Notes: generated by a model not told the origin, from the sequence alone. Positions 37,025 through 45,462 are shown, numbered from the stretch's first letter. The stretch is DNA of 46,465 bases from Methylovulum psychrotolerans (GCF_002923755.1 NZ_PGFZ01000006.1:188230-234694); one strand, 5' to 3'. Numbers and translations: made by a program.

Positions 37025-38101
37025 ATGCTGATAAAAAAGAAAATTCCATTACCTACTTCACTGATTGTCACTCAATCGAATCAGTTGGTTGAGGCCAGAT
37101 ATAATTTGCCGCTAGCTGAGCAACGTTTGATTTTGACGATGATCTCTAGGATTCAGCCTGATGATGAGGATTTCAAGCCGTATTGCATCAGTGTTGGCGA
37201 GCTTGCCGAGTTTTTGGGGGTCGATAAGGCTTCGGCCTATAGGGAATGTAAAAAAACCACTGAAAATTTATTGAAGCGGGTTGTCAATATTGATGAAACG
37301 GATGGTTTGCTGCAAATTGGTTGGGTCTCGTCAGCCAAATATGTTGATGGTTCAGGAGAGGTCAACCTGAGTTTTGACCCTTTATTAAAACCTTATTTGT
37401 TAAAGCTTAAAGGCAATTTTACGTCGAGTAAATTGGAGATGTTATTGAGCTTTAAAAGCCAATACACCATCAGGATTTATACGTTATTGAAGCAATATGA
37501 AAAGTTGAAGGAAAGGGAATTTGACTTGGAATTTTTGCGGGAGGTTTTGGGGCTTAGGCCTGACCAATATCAGTTGTATGCCGATTTTAAGCGCTTTATT
37601 TTGGTGGCTGTGCAAAAAGAATTGACGCAAAAATCTGACCTTTATTTCAATTTTGAAGAAATTAAGGGTGGCCGCCGTGTGACAGCGATCCGCTTGCTCA
37701 TTTTGACGCATGAGGCCGTGATTATGAACCCGGCGGATAAGGATAACGGGGAGGGGGCTTTGCCGCCGCTTGATGGCTTACTTAGCTTAATTCCTGAACA
37801 GCACCGTTCAAAGAAGACAGTGCTGTCTTCCGTGGCGGCATACGAAAAAAAGCAAGGCTATGATTACGTTAAAAGAAATATATTGTACAGTAACGGTAAG
37901 GCGGATAAGTCTTATGCGGGTTTTTTAGTCAATGCCCTGAAAGAAGACTGGGGGCATGATTGGGAATTGGAGCAACAGGCAGCCCCGGCGGTTAAGAAAA
38001 AAATGACCGTTTGGGAGCGTCAAGGTTTTAAGAGCGAAAAAGACTATGATGCATTTATGTACCGTAAGCAGATGGAGAGCTACCAAACGGCCAGAAAATG
38101 A
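37025..38101 (+). CDS. Rep_3-family plasmid replication initiator
   Basis: This initiator of about 358 residues has the RepB/Rep_3 pattern. The N-terminal part reads LIVTQSNQLVEARYNLPLAEQRLILTMIS, followed by the two winged-helix domains (ISVGELAEFLGVDKASAYRECKKTTENLLKR and LEMLLSFKSQYTIRIYTLLKQYEKL). A C-terminal region of about 120 residues follows the core. It binds iterons to open the origin. The ATG at 37025 is preferred to a TTG at 36998, though neither has a clear ribosome-binding site. Codon use is more A/T-rich than in the neighbours, consistent with a plasmid backbone of separate origin. Confidence 0.9.
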   Translation: MLIKKKIPLPTSLIVTQSNQLVEARYNLPLAEQRLILTMISRIQPDDEDFKPYCISVGELAEFLGVDKASAYRECKKTTENLLKRVVNIDETDGLLQIGWVSSAKYVDGSGEVNLSFDPLLKPYLLKLKGNFTSSKLEMLLSFKSQYTIRIYTLLKQYEKLKEREFDLEFLREVLGLRPDQYQLYADFKRFILVAVQKELTQKSDLYFNFEEIKGGRRVTAIRLLILTHEAVIMNPADKDNGEGALPPLDGLLSLIPEQHRSKKTVLSSVAAYEKKQGYDYVKRNILYSNGKADKSYAGFLVNALKEDWGHDWELEQQAAPAVKKKMTVWERQGFKSEKDYDAFMYRKQMESYQTARK

Positions 38102-38407
38102 TTTTATCGGCAATGGGTGATTTGTCCGGTGTGGGTGTGGCGTTGGATTTAAGGCTTATAAAAGCACGTTTAAGGTCATTTATGTAAAAACCTATATTGG
38201 GCATGCCTTTAAGTGTAACGAGTCACCTGGCGTTAATTTATGGGCTTTTTGTCTGTTGCCCTTTTAATGAATTCAGGGTAGGGTGCAGCGGCGTAAATGT
38301 GAAAAAACCGCTATCTCCCTAAAGCCTTCACAGTGATCCAAACCATATTGGCGGCATGGAACGCCTTTTTCTCCGATATTTTAGTGCCGCTAAAACCCAG
38401 ATAAATA
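38102..38407. other. Gene-free stretch after rep
   Basis: No gene, terminator or repeat was identified in this 306-base gap between the convergent rep and pqiC-like genes. Confidence 0.5.
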
Positions 38408-38992
38408 TTATGGGCTATGCCGCAACGCGGCGGCTATTTCTTGGCCTAACTGGCTGAGGCATTGGCTTTGGGCGGCGACCATGCTGTTGTAATCGGAGGT
38501 TGAGGCGGCGGCTTGGTACTCCGAGCGTTTGTCTATGACCGTCTGGCCTTTATGTTTGATGGCCCATTGGGCGATCAGGCGGCTTTGCCCATTGGCGCCG
38601 ACATGGAATTCCACTATGTCGATGCTGATTTGGTAATCCACAGCCTGCTGTTGCGGCCAAGGATAGCGGACAAGATGGTCGCTGCCCAACTGGGCGGGCA
38701 GGGCTTTGAACAGGGCGAGGGCAATGTTTTGGTCCAGCCGTTCTGCCCAACGGTGGTGTTCGGCCAGCTTAAACTGGTGTTCGCTAAGGCCAACCATCAT
38801 TTGCGGGCGGTTCAGATAGTCGGGTATGTGTATCGGCCCCAAGCCGATCATGCCTTCGGGAATAGGGGTGGGCGGCGGCGGCTTAAGGCCTACATCCGCT
38901 GTGAGCCGGTAAAATTCGATGGGCTTGCTGTCATGGTGCATACACGCGCTCAATAACAGCGCCGACACCATCAGTACGGGTAGGGCGTTCAT
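38408..38992 (-). CDS. PqiC-like ABC-transport auxiliary lipoprotein
   Basis: This 194-residue lipoprotein has lipobox LSAC (Cys 17) and the PqiC/DUF330 pattern: a short N-terminal FYRLTA segment, IGLGPIHIPDYLNRPQMM, WAERLDQNIALALFKAL, and a C-terminal VAAQSQCLSQLGQEIAAAL. Such lipoproteins sit at the outer membrane and work with MCE proteins in lipid trafficking. AAAGGAGT lies before the start, inside the end of the MCE gene; the gap is six bases. It is the last gene of the operon. Confidence 0.87.
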   Translation of the reverse strand: MNALPVLMVSALLLSACMHHDSKPIEFYRLTADVGLKPPPPTPIPEGMIGLGPIHIPDYLNRPQMMVGLSEHQFKLAEHHRWAERLDQNIALALFKALPAQLGSDHLVRYPWPQQQAVDYQISIDIVEFHVGANGQSRLIAQWAIKHKGQTVIDKRSEYQAAASTSDYNSMVAAQSQCLSQLGQEIAAALRHSP

Positions 38993-38998
38993 GGTCTT

Positions 38999-39997
38999 TT
39001 ACTCCTTTCCATACACTATCGAATCGGGATGGCGTTGCAGGTAATCGGTCAGTTCTTTGGTGGATTGCGCCGCTTCCCGCAAGGCTTCCAGCGATTGCCA
39101 GAGCGGTGCGTCGGGGGCGGCCAAGGTTGCGACCGAACTTAACGAGGTTTTCGACTCGAGCAAGACACTGTTAGCCGTCCCTAAGGTTTTTTCGGTGGCG
39201 GCCAGCACGGGCTTAATGTCGTGGGTGAATTGCCGCACTAGGGTTTGGGTGTCCGTGACCGTTGTGTTCATATTGGTCAATAAGGGCGCAAGATTGCGGT
39301 TCATCGTGGCGATGAGCTTTTCGGTTTCATTTAAGGTTTTGGTCAAGGCCGCGCGGTTTTTCTTTAGTTCATCCGAGGTGGCGATGTCGCGCACCGCTTT
39401 TAAGGTCGCCGCAAGGTCCTTGACAATGGCTTCAAGCGGTAACTGGCGGATTTTTTGCAATATTTCATCGGCGGTGCTTCTGATCTGGTCTTCCGTGGTC
39501 GGCACGGCGGGCAATTCCGCCAGGCCTTTGTAGTGCAGTCCGGTCAGCTTGAGCGGGTCATTTTGATGGAAGTTAAATTCCACGGACAGTAGCCCGGTCA
39601 GCAGGCTTTGGGTTTGCAATTGGGCTTTTAGCCCGGCATCAATCAGGCGTTTGGCGTTTTGTTGGCGTTCTTGTGTGGTGGCGGCGGCTTGAAAGGGTTG
39701 CCCGCTGGCATCCAAGACCATTTCCGAGTCCAGCTCGATCACCACCGGTTTAATGATACGCGCGGCATTTTGGTCTAGCTCCAGAGAAATTTCTTTGACT
39801 GTGCCGACTTGCACGCCTTGCAAGGTGACGGGCGCACCGACATTCAGGCCGTTTAAGGCGGAGTCGAAATAAATGACGTATTCGGTTTTTTTCTTGAGCA
39901 GTTGGCCGCCGCCAAACACCATAATGCCGCCGACCAGCAAGATCAGCGCCCCGACCATAAATAAACCGATGCTGTAAGGGTTAACTGGCTTGCTCAT
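38999..39997 (-). CDS. MlaD-like MCE-domain protein
   Basis: This 332-residue substrate-binding protein of a lipid ABC transporter has one N-terminal membrane helix (about 9-30), one MCE domain (about 38-120, YFDSALNGLNVGAPVTLQGV) and a long helical C-terminus (about 170-325). A single MCE domain with a long helical tail is the PqiB/YebT/Mce-like arrangement rather than short E. coli MlaD. The ATG at 39997 lies five bases beyond the stop of the ATPase gene; an upstream frame to 40054 overlaps it. Confidence 0.87.
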   Translation of the reverse strand: MSKPVNPYSIGLFMVGALILLVGGIMVFGGGQLLKKKTEYVIYFDSALNGLNVGAPVTLQGVQVGTVKEISLELDQNAARIIKPVVIELDSEMVLDASGQPFQAAATTQERQQNAKRLIDAGLKAQLQTQSLLTGLLSVEFNFHQNDPLKLTGLHYKGLAELPAVPTTEDQIRSTADEILQKIRQLPLEAIVKDLAATLKAVRDIATSDELKKNRAALTKTLNETEKLIATMNRNLAPLLTNMNTTVTDTQTLVRQFTHDIKPVLAATEKTLGTANSVLLESKTSLSSVATLAAPDAPLWQSLEALREAAQSTKELTDYLQRHPDSIVYGKE

Positions 39998-40001
39998 TAT
40001 G

Positions 40002-40790
40002 TCACACCGCAGGAGTTTTGGGGCTGTCTGTTGGCCGGGCGGCGGTTTCGCCACGCGTCAGAAAGCGGATGATTTTCGGGTCTTTAGACTCGGCCAGTAA
40101 TTGTTGGGGCGGGCCGATGGCGATCATGGTTTTGGTTTCGGTGTCGAGGAACACGCTGTTGGTGCCGATGGCGAAAATGCTCGCCAATTCATGCGTGACC
40201 ATGATGATGGTCGTGCCCAGGTGGTCGCGCAGGTTGCGGATCAAATCGTCCAACAGCTTGGCGCTGAGCGGGTCTAGCCCTGCCGAGGGTTCATCAAAAA
40301 ACAGGATTTCCGGGTCTAGCGCCATCGCCCGCGCCAAGCCCGCGCGTTTTTGCATACCGCCGCTCAGTTCGGCCGGATAAAAATCCGCAAAGCCCGCCAA
40401 GCCCACTAAAGCCAATTTGTAGTTGACCAGTTGGCGGATGCGCCCGGCAGCCAAACGGGTATGCTCGGTGAGCGGTAGGGCGACATTCTCGAACAGGGTC
40501 ATGGAACTTAATAAGGCTCCGCTTTGGAATAATACGCCAGTGCGCTGCAATAGCCGCTGCCGGGTTTGGTGGTCGGCTTGCCATAAGCTGTCTTCACCAT
40601 ACAGCACATCGCCTTTGACGGGCTGCATTAAGCCGATAAGATTCATCAACAAGGTGCTTTTGCCACAGCCGCTACTGCCCATGATAATAAAAATATCCCC
40701 TTGATTGACGGTGAAATTAAGGTCTTGTTGAATGACATAATCAGCATAAGCCAAGGTCAGGTTTTTAATGGTCAGGCAGGGCGTGGCCAT
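40002..40790 (-). CDS. MlaF-like ABC transporter ATPase
   Basis: This 262-residue ATPase powers the lipid transporter. Walker A is GSSGCGKS (38-45), the signature is LSGGMQKRAGLARA, Walker B is ILFFDEPSAGLDP and the switch His lies in VTHELASIF. The ATG at 40790 follows the permease stop (40793) by two bases; the longer frame starting at 40967 runs inside the permease gene and is rejected. Confidence 0.92.
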   Translation of the reverse strand: MATPCLTIKNLTLAYADYVIQQDLNFTVNQGDIFIIMGSSGCGKSTLLMNLIGLMQPVKGDVLYGEDSLWQADHQTRQRLLQRTGVLFQSGALLSSMTLFENVALPLTEHTRLAAGRIRQLVNYKLALVGLAGFADFYPAELSGGMQKRAGLARAMALDPEILFFDEPSAGLDPLSAKLLDDLIRNLRDHLGTTIIMVTHELASIFAIGTNSVFLDTETKTMIAIGPPQQLLAESKDPKIIRFLTRGETAARPTDSPKTPAV

Positions 40791-40792
40791 CG

Positions 40793-41962
40793 TCAAATGC
40801 CTAAGCGGTTGCAGATCAGGGTCATCACGGCATCGGCAATGACAATAAAGACAATGCCCGTGACCACGGCGGAGGTGGTGGCGTCGCCGACCGCCGAGGC
40901 GCTGCGTCCGCATTGCATCCCCCGCAGGCAACCGGACAGCGCGATCAACACGCCGTAAACCGCACATTTGACGATGCCCATAGAAAAATCCTTAAGATGG
41001 ATGGCTGAGGCGGTGCGCTCAATGTACTGTACTAACGAGATGTCGAAAAAGTTCACCGTCACCAAGGCGCCGCCGGCAATGCCCACCACATCGGCATAAA
41101 GGCACAGCAGCGGCATCATACAGATCAGCGCCAGCAGGCGGGGCAGCACCAAAAACGGCAAAGGCTCAAAGCCCATGGTTTTCAGCGCGTCAATCTCGCT
41201 ATTGGCCTGCATAGTGCCTAATTGTGCGGCGAAGCTTGCCCCGGTGCGGCCTGTCATGATGACCGCCGCCATCAGGCCGCCCATATCCCGCGACATGCCC
41301 AAACCCACCATATCGGCGATATAAATTTCCGCGCCGAATAAAGCCAATTGCACCGCGCCGACAAACGCCAAAATCAACCCGACCAACAGGCTAATCAAGG
41401 TGATGATAGGCAATGCCGAAGGGCCGCAGTCTTGGATTTGCCGCCAAAAATCAACGGGGCGCAGGCGGGCTTTACCGCGCAGCAAAGCCAGCAGGCTAAG
41501 GGCCAGCTCACCGATAAAGCCGATGAATGCTTGGCCGTCCTGATATAAATCTAAACCCGCCGTACCTAATACGGCCAGCCATTGGGTCGGGGCGGCGCTG
41601 CGCTGCCTCCCGGTTGGTTCAGGAACGGCATAAACCAAGCTTAGCAAACCCTGTATCCCTTCGGGTAAGGTGCGGGTGTCAACATCAATGCCGCGCTTTT
41701 TGCCCTCATCAATCAGGCGGATCAGTTCGGTCATCAGCAGGCTATCCCATTTGCCTAAGCCCTGCATGGCAAACACCAGGCGCTTAACGCCCTTATTGTC
41801 CAATTGCGCCAAAACCGGGGAGAGGGGCGGTATATCCGCCGCCAACACCCAAGCCCCTGAGAAGGCGGCTTCTAAGGTGCTTTCCGTTTGCTTTAAGGTG
41901 ATGGAGCAGGGGGTTAGGGTGGCCGTCATGTTATGGGGTGTGCTTGCCTGCTGCTTTGCCAT
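40793..41962 (-). CDS. MlaE-like permease with N-terminal STAS-like domain
   Basis: This 389-residue protein has an N-terminal STAS/MlaB-like domain (about 15-110, with VFAMQGLGKWDSLLMTELIRL) and a MlaE permease domain (about 150-385). The latter carries the hallmarks GLILAFVGAVQL, MTGRTGASFAAQLGTMQANSEIDALKTMG and a series of five or six membrane helices. The fused domain replaces a separate MlaB. It follows the PPK2 gene by six bases and precedes the ATPase by two, so all are likely cotranscribed. Confidence 0.92.
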   Translation of the reverse strand: MAKQQASTPHNMTATLTPCSITLKQTESTLEAAFSGAWVLAADIPPLSPVLAQLDNKGVKRLVFAMQGLGKWDSLLMTELIRLIDEGKKRGIDVDTRTLPEGIQGLLSLVYAVPEPTGRQRSAAPTQWLAVLGTAGLDLYQDGQAFIGFIGELALSLLALLRGKARLRPVDFWRQIQDCGPSALPIITLISLLVGLILAFVGAVQLALFGAEIYIADMVGLGMSRDMGGLMAAVIMTGRTGASFAAQLGTMQANSEIDALKTMGFEPLPFLVLPRLLALICMMPLLCLYADVVGIAGGALVTVNFFDISLVQYIERTASAIHLKDFSMGIVKCAVYGVLIALSGCLRGMQCGRSASAVGDATTSAVVTGIVFIVIADAVMTLICNRLGI

Positions 41963-41968
41963 GAACGC

Positions 41969-42847
41969 CTAGGCATCTTCTTGCATCAGTTGCTGGCGTA
42001 TCGCCAGCAACTCCTGCTGACGGGCGGCATCGGCTTTAGGATAGCGCATATCCAATCCTTTAAGGGTATCGACAATAATCTGGGCGATAATCAGGCGGGT
42101 ATTTTTTTTGTCATCGGCAGGCACGATATACCACGGGGCATTTTTGGTGCTGGTCGCGCTCAGGCAAGCTTCATAAGCCTGCATATATTGTTTCCAATAA
42201 TAGCGTTCTTTTGTGTCGGCGATGCTGAACTTCCAGACTTTCTCCGGCGTGTCGATACGCTCAAGAAAGCGTTTGCGCTGCTCTTCTTTGGACAGATGCA
42301 GGAAAAACTTGATAATCCGGGTGCCGTTGCGGTGCAGATGCTTTTCAAAATCGACGATGGATTTATAGCGTTCCTGCCAGATGTTTTTTTCATCCAGCAA
42401 TTCGTCAGGTAAGCCTTGGCTGTGCAATATTTCCGGATGCACACGCGCAATCAGCACTTCCTCGTAATAGGAACGGTTAAATATGCCGATTCTGCCGCGT
42501 TCCGGCAAACATTGGGTGGTACGCCAGAGAAAATCATGATCCAGTTCCGCCGCACTGGGGTGTTTAAAACTGAACACTTGGCAGCCTTGCGGGTTAACCC
42601 CCGACATCACATGCCGTATAGAGCTGTCTTTGCCCGCCGCATCCATCGCCTGAAAAATAACTAACACCGCATAGCGGTTGGCGGCATATTGCAACTGTTG
42701 CAAGGCATTCAGTTCCGCCACTTGTTCGTCAAGCCATTGGTGGTAAGCCTTTTTTGATGCATAAACCGGATCCGTCTGCGTCGGCCAGTGTTTGAGGTTG
42801 ACGCTATCGCCTTCGGATACGCGGAAATCTTTCGTATTGATGCCCAT
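41969..42847 (-). CDS. PPK2-family polyphosphate kinase
   Basis: This 292-residue polyphosphate:nucleotide phosphotransferase has Walker A-like [12 protein letters not shown] (about 63-74), [18 protein letters not shown] and Walker B-like [19 protein letters not shown], with the lid region [21 protein letters not shown]. The NPQG motif and size are closest to class III PPK2 enzymes, which can phosphorylate AMP and ADP from polyphosphate; the class is by eye. The ATG at 42847 has AAGGATAAG upstream; the frame extends to 42877. It is the first gene of a unit that continues into the lipid transporter. Confidence 0.92.
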   Translation of the reverse strand: MGINTKDFRVSEGDSVNLKHWPTQTDPVYASKKAYHQWLDEQVAELNALQQLQYAANRYAVLVIFQAMDAAGKDSSIRHVMSGVNPQGCQVFSFKHPSAAELDHDFLWRTTQCLPERGRIGIFNRSYYEEVLIARVHPEILHSQGLPDELLDEKNIWQERYKSIVDFEKHLHRNGTRIIKFFLHLSKEEQRKRFLERIDTPEKVWKFSIADTKERYYWKQYMQAYEACLSATSTKNAPWYIVPADDKKNTRLIIAQIIVDTLKGLDMRYPKADAARQQELLAIRQQLMQEDA

Positions 42848-42976
42848 TTTCTTATCCTTGCCTGCTGAGCAAACCATCCGGCCGACCTGCCGTTTAGGCC
42901 AGTGTGCGGCTGTGGACGGGATGCCCTTGGTGATTAAAAGCCCTATCGTATCCTAAGACCCATGCCCGCAACCAGC

Positions 42977-43396
42977 CTATTTTTTGTCGGCCCCTTTGGG
43001 CATGGCATCAGGCATCATTGCGTCTTTGCCCATTTGGACGTGCTGCATCAGCATGTCTTCCATTTTTGCTTTACGCGCATCCATCGCGATGCGCTGCTCA
43101 ATCATGCGCGTGACCAAAGCCGCCAGCAGGCCGACTTTTTTCGCATCCGGCGCAGTGTTCATTTTGGCAAGCAGTTCGGTGAGCTCGGTGTCTTGGACTT
43201 TTATATCATCAAGCAGCTTTTGTTTCTGCGCCTGCATGGCTTGGCAATGCTCCATCATTTTAGGTTCTGGGGTAGCGTTTGACCCAGTAACGGCGGCCGT
43301 TTCGGCTTGGGCGGTCGAGAAAATAATGATGGCTAGCGCTAAAGCGAAGCACGAACCGACGATAAGGTGGGTGGTGGTGCTGGCAGATGTTTTCAT
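42977..43396 (-). CDS. Small exported helical protein
   Basis: This 139-residue protein has a signal peptide (about 1-31, ending STAQA-E). The mature part is helical and Met/Lys/Glu-rich: MMEHCQAMQAQKQKLLDDI, then LAKMNTAPDAKKVGLLAALVTRMIEQR, then MEDMLMQHVQMG. It resembles Spy/CpxP-type or other small periplasmic helical proteins only loosely. The ATG at 43396 (GGAAAAACTT upstream) is preferred to a TTG at 43414. A CRP-like promoter lies at 43482-43525, giving a leader of about 79 bases. Confidence 0.75.
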   Translation of the reverse strand: MKTSASTTTHLIVGSCFALALAIIIFSTAQAETAAVTGSNATPEPKMMEHCQAMQAQKQKLLDDIKVQDTELTELLAKMNTAPDAKKVGLLAALVTRMIEQRIAMDARKAKMEDMLMQHVQMGKDAMMPDAMPKGADKK

Positions 43397-43481
43397 AAGT
43401 TTTTCCAATGACAAAAAAGGGCGGGGATCCGGTCAATGCTAAGCTTGGCAAGATACGGTTTTGTTGTATAAGTCTGCACCG

Positions 43482-43525
43482 AGCTTAGCGAAAAACCTCC
43501 GGCGGTGTCGGTACGCTGGCGTACA
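43482..43525 (-). promoter_or_regulatory. Class II CRP-like promoter of the exported helical protein gene
   Basis: On the minus strand the operator reads TGTAC-GCCAGC-GTACC (43525-43510). The -10-like TAAGCT lies at 43487-43482, 30.5 bp from the dyad centre, the same hexamer as at 15561-15556. The predicted start is near 43475. Confidence 0.58.
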
Positions 43526-43623
43526 TAAATACCGTTTGTGACCGCCATAAGGACAGTGTAAATAAATGTTGTCTAAGCGGCGCCGCCTTAGGTTATTGGA
43601 CGGGGCGAAGAAAAAACGCGCTC

Positions 43624-43666
43624 TGTGTGTTGCCGTACCGAACAGGGCCAGTTTTAGCTGTAATGT
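43624..43666 (+). promoter_or_regulatory. Class II CRP-like promoter of the first CsbD gene
   Basis: The operator is TGTGT-GTTGCC-GTACC (43624-43639), with -10-like TAATGT at 43661-43666, 29.5 bp from the centre. The predicted start is near 43673 and the leader 78 bases. The centre GTTGCC is the same as at the second CsbD promoter. Confidence 0.6.
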
Positions 43667-43750
43667 GTGCAACCAAGCGGTGGGGAAACTATCCGGCGCT
43701 TAGGCTTATGGCAATGTCGCCATGACAGGACCAATTATCGGGAGCTAGTG

Positions 43751-43927
43751 ATGAATAAAGAACAAGTGAAAGGCCGGGTCGAAGAAACCAAAGGCAAAGT
43801 CAAGGAAGCGGTTGGCGTGGTACTGGACAATGAGTCAATGGAAGAGGAAGGCAAGCTGCAAAAAAATATCGGTAAAGTCAAGTCCGGTCTCGGCGACCTG
43901 AAAGAAGACCTTAAAAACAGCATCTGA
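43751..43927 (+). CDS. CsbD-family stress protein
   Basis: This 58-residue protein has the CsbD pattern MNKEQVKGRVEETKGKVKEA, then EEEGKLQKNIGKVKSGLGDLKEDLK. It is highly charged, soluble and probably disordered or helical. CsbD-like proteins are induced by general stress in many bacteria; the molecular role is unknown. GGAGCTAGTG precedes the ATG. The SmbP-like gene follows 64 bases later and is probably cotranscribed. Confidence 0.9.
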   Translation: MNKEQVKGRVEETKGKVKEAVGVVLDNESMEEEGKLQKNIGKVKSGLGDLKEDLKNSI

Positions 43928-43991
43928 TCCGGCATAGCGCCGCCATTTTCAGATATGACCGCAAGCCAACCGTTTTATACAGGAAATAATA

Positions 43992-44309
43992 ATGAAAAAT
44001 AACACCATGAAAATAGCCGCCTTATGCTTAGGCATTAGCTTAGCAGGCGCTTCATTTGCCACTTATGCTGCCGAAAGCCATATCGCGGAAGCGATTAAGC
44101 ACGCAGAAGCGGCGGCCAAAGCCACCGATGGCAAAACCATCACCGAACATGCGGAAACCGCCAAGACCCATGCCAGTGCCGCCAGCGAGCATTTGACTGC
44201 GGGCATTAAAAGCCTGAATGATGCGATTGACCACGGCAAAATGGGTCACGCCGAGTTAGCGAAAAAATCCACCGAAGAAGCCGTCAGCCATTTAAAAGAC
44301 GCGCAATAA
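43992..44309 (+). CDS. SmbP-like small exported metal-binding protein
   Basis: This 105-residue protein has a signal peptide (about 1-26, ending TYA-AE). The mature part is an Ala/Lys/Glu helix with His at regular spacing (SHIAEAIKHAEAAAK, ITEHAETAKTHASAASEHL, DHGKMGHAELAKKS, VSHLKDA). The pattern matches SmbP, a periplasmic copper/nickel-binding four-helix protein described from Nitrosomonas. ACAGGAAATAATA precedes the start. It lies between two CsbD-like genes. Confidence 0.82.
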   Translation: MKNNTMKIAALCLGISLAGASFATYAAESHIAEAIKHAEAAAKATDGKTITEHAETAKTHASAASEHLTAGIKSLNDAIDHGKMGHAELAKKSTEEAVSHLKDAQ

Positions 44310-44404
44310 TACGCTACAGCCAATACGGCGGGCATAGTATAGCCCGCCGTTTTATGCGCTTAGCTAAGCATTCAACATTCTTCCCTACCTAAATATTTTC
44401 CCTA

Positions 44405-44447
44405 TGTACGTTGCCGCACCGACACTGTTCAGGTTTGTTGGTATCCT
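44405..44447 (+). promoter_or_regulatory. Class II CRP-like promoter of the second CsbD-like gene
   Basis: The operator is TGTAC-GTTGCC-GCACC (44405-44420), with -10-like TATCCT at 44442-44447, 29.5 bp from the centre. The predicted start is near 44454, with a leader of 58 bases. Confidence 0.62.
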
Positions 44448-44511
44448 TTAGCCAGGGCAATAGGAAATGTTTGCACGGTTCGGATGATGACAAACACACT
44501 TGGAGATTGTT

Positions 44512-44691
44512 ATGGACAAAAAACCACTACACGGTCAAAGCGAAACCGCCAAAGGCCGAGGCAAACAAGCCGCAGGCAAGATGCCGGACGACAAAGCTAC
44601 AGAAGCCGACGGCAATGTCCAAAAAACGCCCGGTAAACTGCCGGCTGATGTCGGCAACCTAAAAGAAACCGTAAAGAAAGGCTGCTGTTAA
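44512..44691 (+). CDS. Second CsbD-like small protein
   Basis: This 59-residue charged soluble protein carries GQSETAKGRGKQAAGKMPDD and VGNLKETVKKGCC. It resembles CsbD in its repeated Gly-x-x-x-Gly-Lys segments and is probably a divergent paralogue of the gene at 43751. It ends in two Cys, unusual for the family. TTGGAGATTGTT precedes the ATG at 44512; an in-frame ATG at 44500 is less well placed. Its own promoter has the same operator centre as the first CsbD gene. Confidence 0.75.
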   Translation: MDKKPLHGQSETAKGRGKQAAGKMPDDKATEADGNVQKTPGKLPADVGNLKETVKKGCC

Positions 44692-44899
44692 CAGCGCCGT
44701 CTGCCCGGATAGGTAATTAAATCCGTTAGACCGATTCTCACATAGTAACGGTATTACCCGAAAAATAGTGTCATTTAGGGATAAATGGGAAGTTGGCCGC
44801 TGGGTGGATAAAGCGTGTTTTCGCTTTTGGCAATAACTTCATTTATTTATCTGTGGTTTTTATCGCCGCCAACGGGCGGCCTGTTACGGAGCAGCACAC

Positions 44900-45046
44900 A
44901 TGCTTGAAAGCATAGCACTCATATTAATCATCCTTTGGATATTGGGTTTAGTCTCTGCCTACACATTGGGCGGGTTTATCCATGTTCTTCTGGTTATCGC
45001 CATCATCGTCATCTTGGTGCGGGTCATTCAAGGACGGGGACTTTAG
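44900..45046 (+). CDS. lmo0937-family small membrane protein
   Basis: This 48-residue protein has two hydrophobic helices separated by SAYTLGGF and ends in IQGRGL. It matches the lmo0937 family, whose function is unknown. The start at 44900 has CGGAGCAGC upstream. It is too short for many gene callers. It sits in the row of small stress-type genes. Confidence 0.85.
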   Translation: MLESIALILIILWILGLVSAYTLGGFIHVLLVIAIIVILVRVIQGRGL

Positions 45047-45156
45047 CAAGAGGCGGGAAGTATTATCCTAACAGTAGGGCAAAGGGTCTTGCTTGCTGCC
45101 GGTTACTTCCGGCCACTTATTCTGACAGCCGCATTCATATTTTTAGGAGCAGGATC

Positions 45157-45378
45157 GTGGGCACAATCAAGATAATGGCAATCGTATTGATCGCAGCGGG
45201 TCTGCTGGGTCTGGTATATAACCAATTTAGCTACACCAAGGACACTCAAGAAGCCAAGATAGGCCCGTTAGAGCTGACAGTTAAAGACACCCAAACCATC
45301 GATATTCCGATTTGGGCAGGGGTGGCGGCGATGGTCGCCGGCTGTGGGCTGTTAGTTTTTGCCAGCAAAAATAACTGA
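45157..45378 (+). CDS. Two-helix small membrane protein (DUF3185-like)
   Basis: This 73-residue protein has one helix at about 5-23 and one at about 50-69. The loop reads SYTKDTQEAKIGPLELTVKDTQTIDIP. It resembles DUF3185-type small membrane proteins; the family call is by general pattern. The start is a GTG at 45157, supported by TTAGGAGCAGGATC; an ATG at 45175 lacks such a site. Function is unknown. Confidence 0.72.
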   Translation: MGTIKIMAIVLIAAGLLGLVYNQFSYTKDTQEAKIGPLELTVKDTQTIDIPIWAGVAAMVAGCGLLVFASKNN

Positions 45379-45443
45379 CAGCTTGTCCACGGTTAACGCA
45401 GATTCGATAAGGTACTTCCTAAATTTAGGGATACGCGAAAAAA

Positions 45444-45462
45444 CAGTGGCTATAGGCCACTG
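45444..45462 (+). terminator. Possible terminator hairpin
   Basis: CAGTGGC (45444-45450) pairs with GCCACTG (45456-45462) around a five-base loop. No T-run follows, so its role is uncertain. Confidence 0.35.

Noticed and set aside
40791-40967. N-terminal extension of the ABC ATPase
   Set aside because: It runs inside the permease gene, is Arg/Cys/His-rich and precedes the normal ATPase start at 40790.
44935-45378. Long frame covering the lmo0937-like gene and the DUF3185-like gene
   Set aside because: The first part is out of frame with the real lmo0937-like gene; the supported start is the GTG at 45157.
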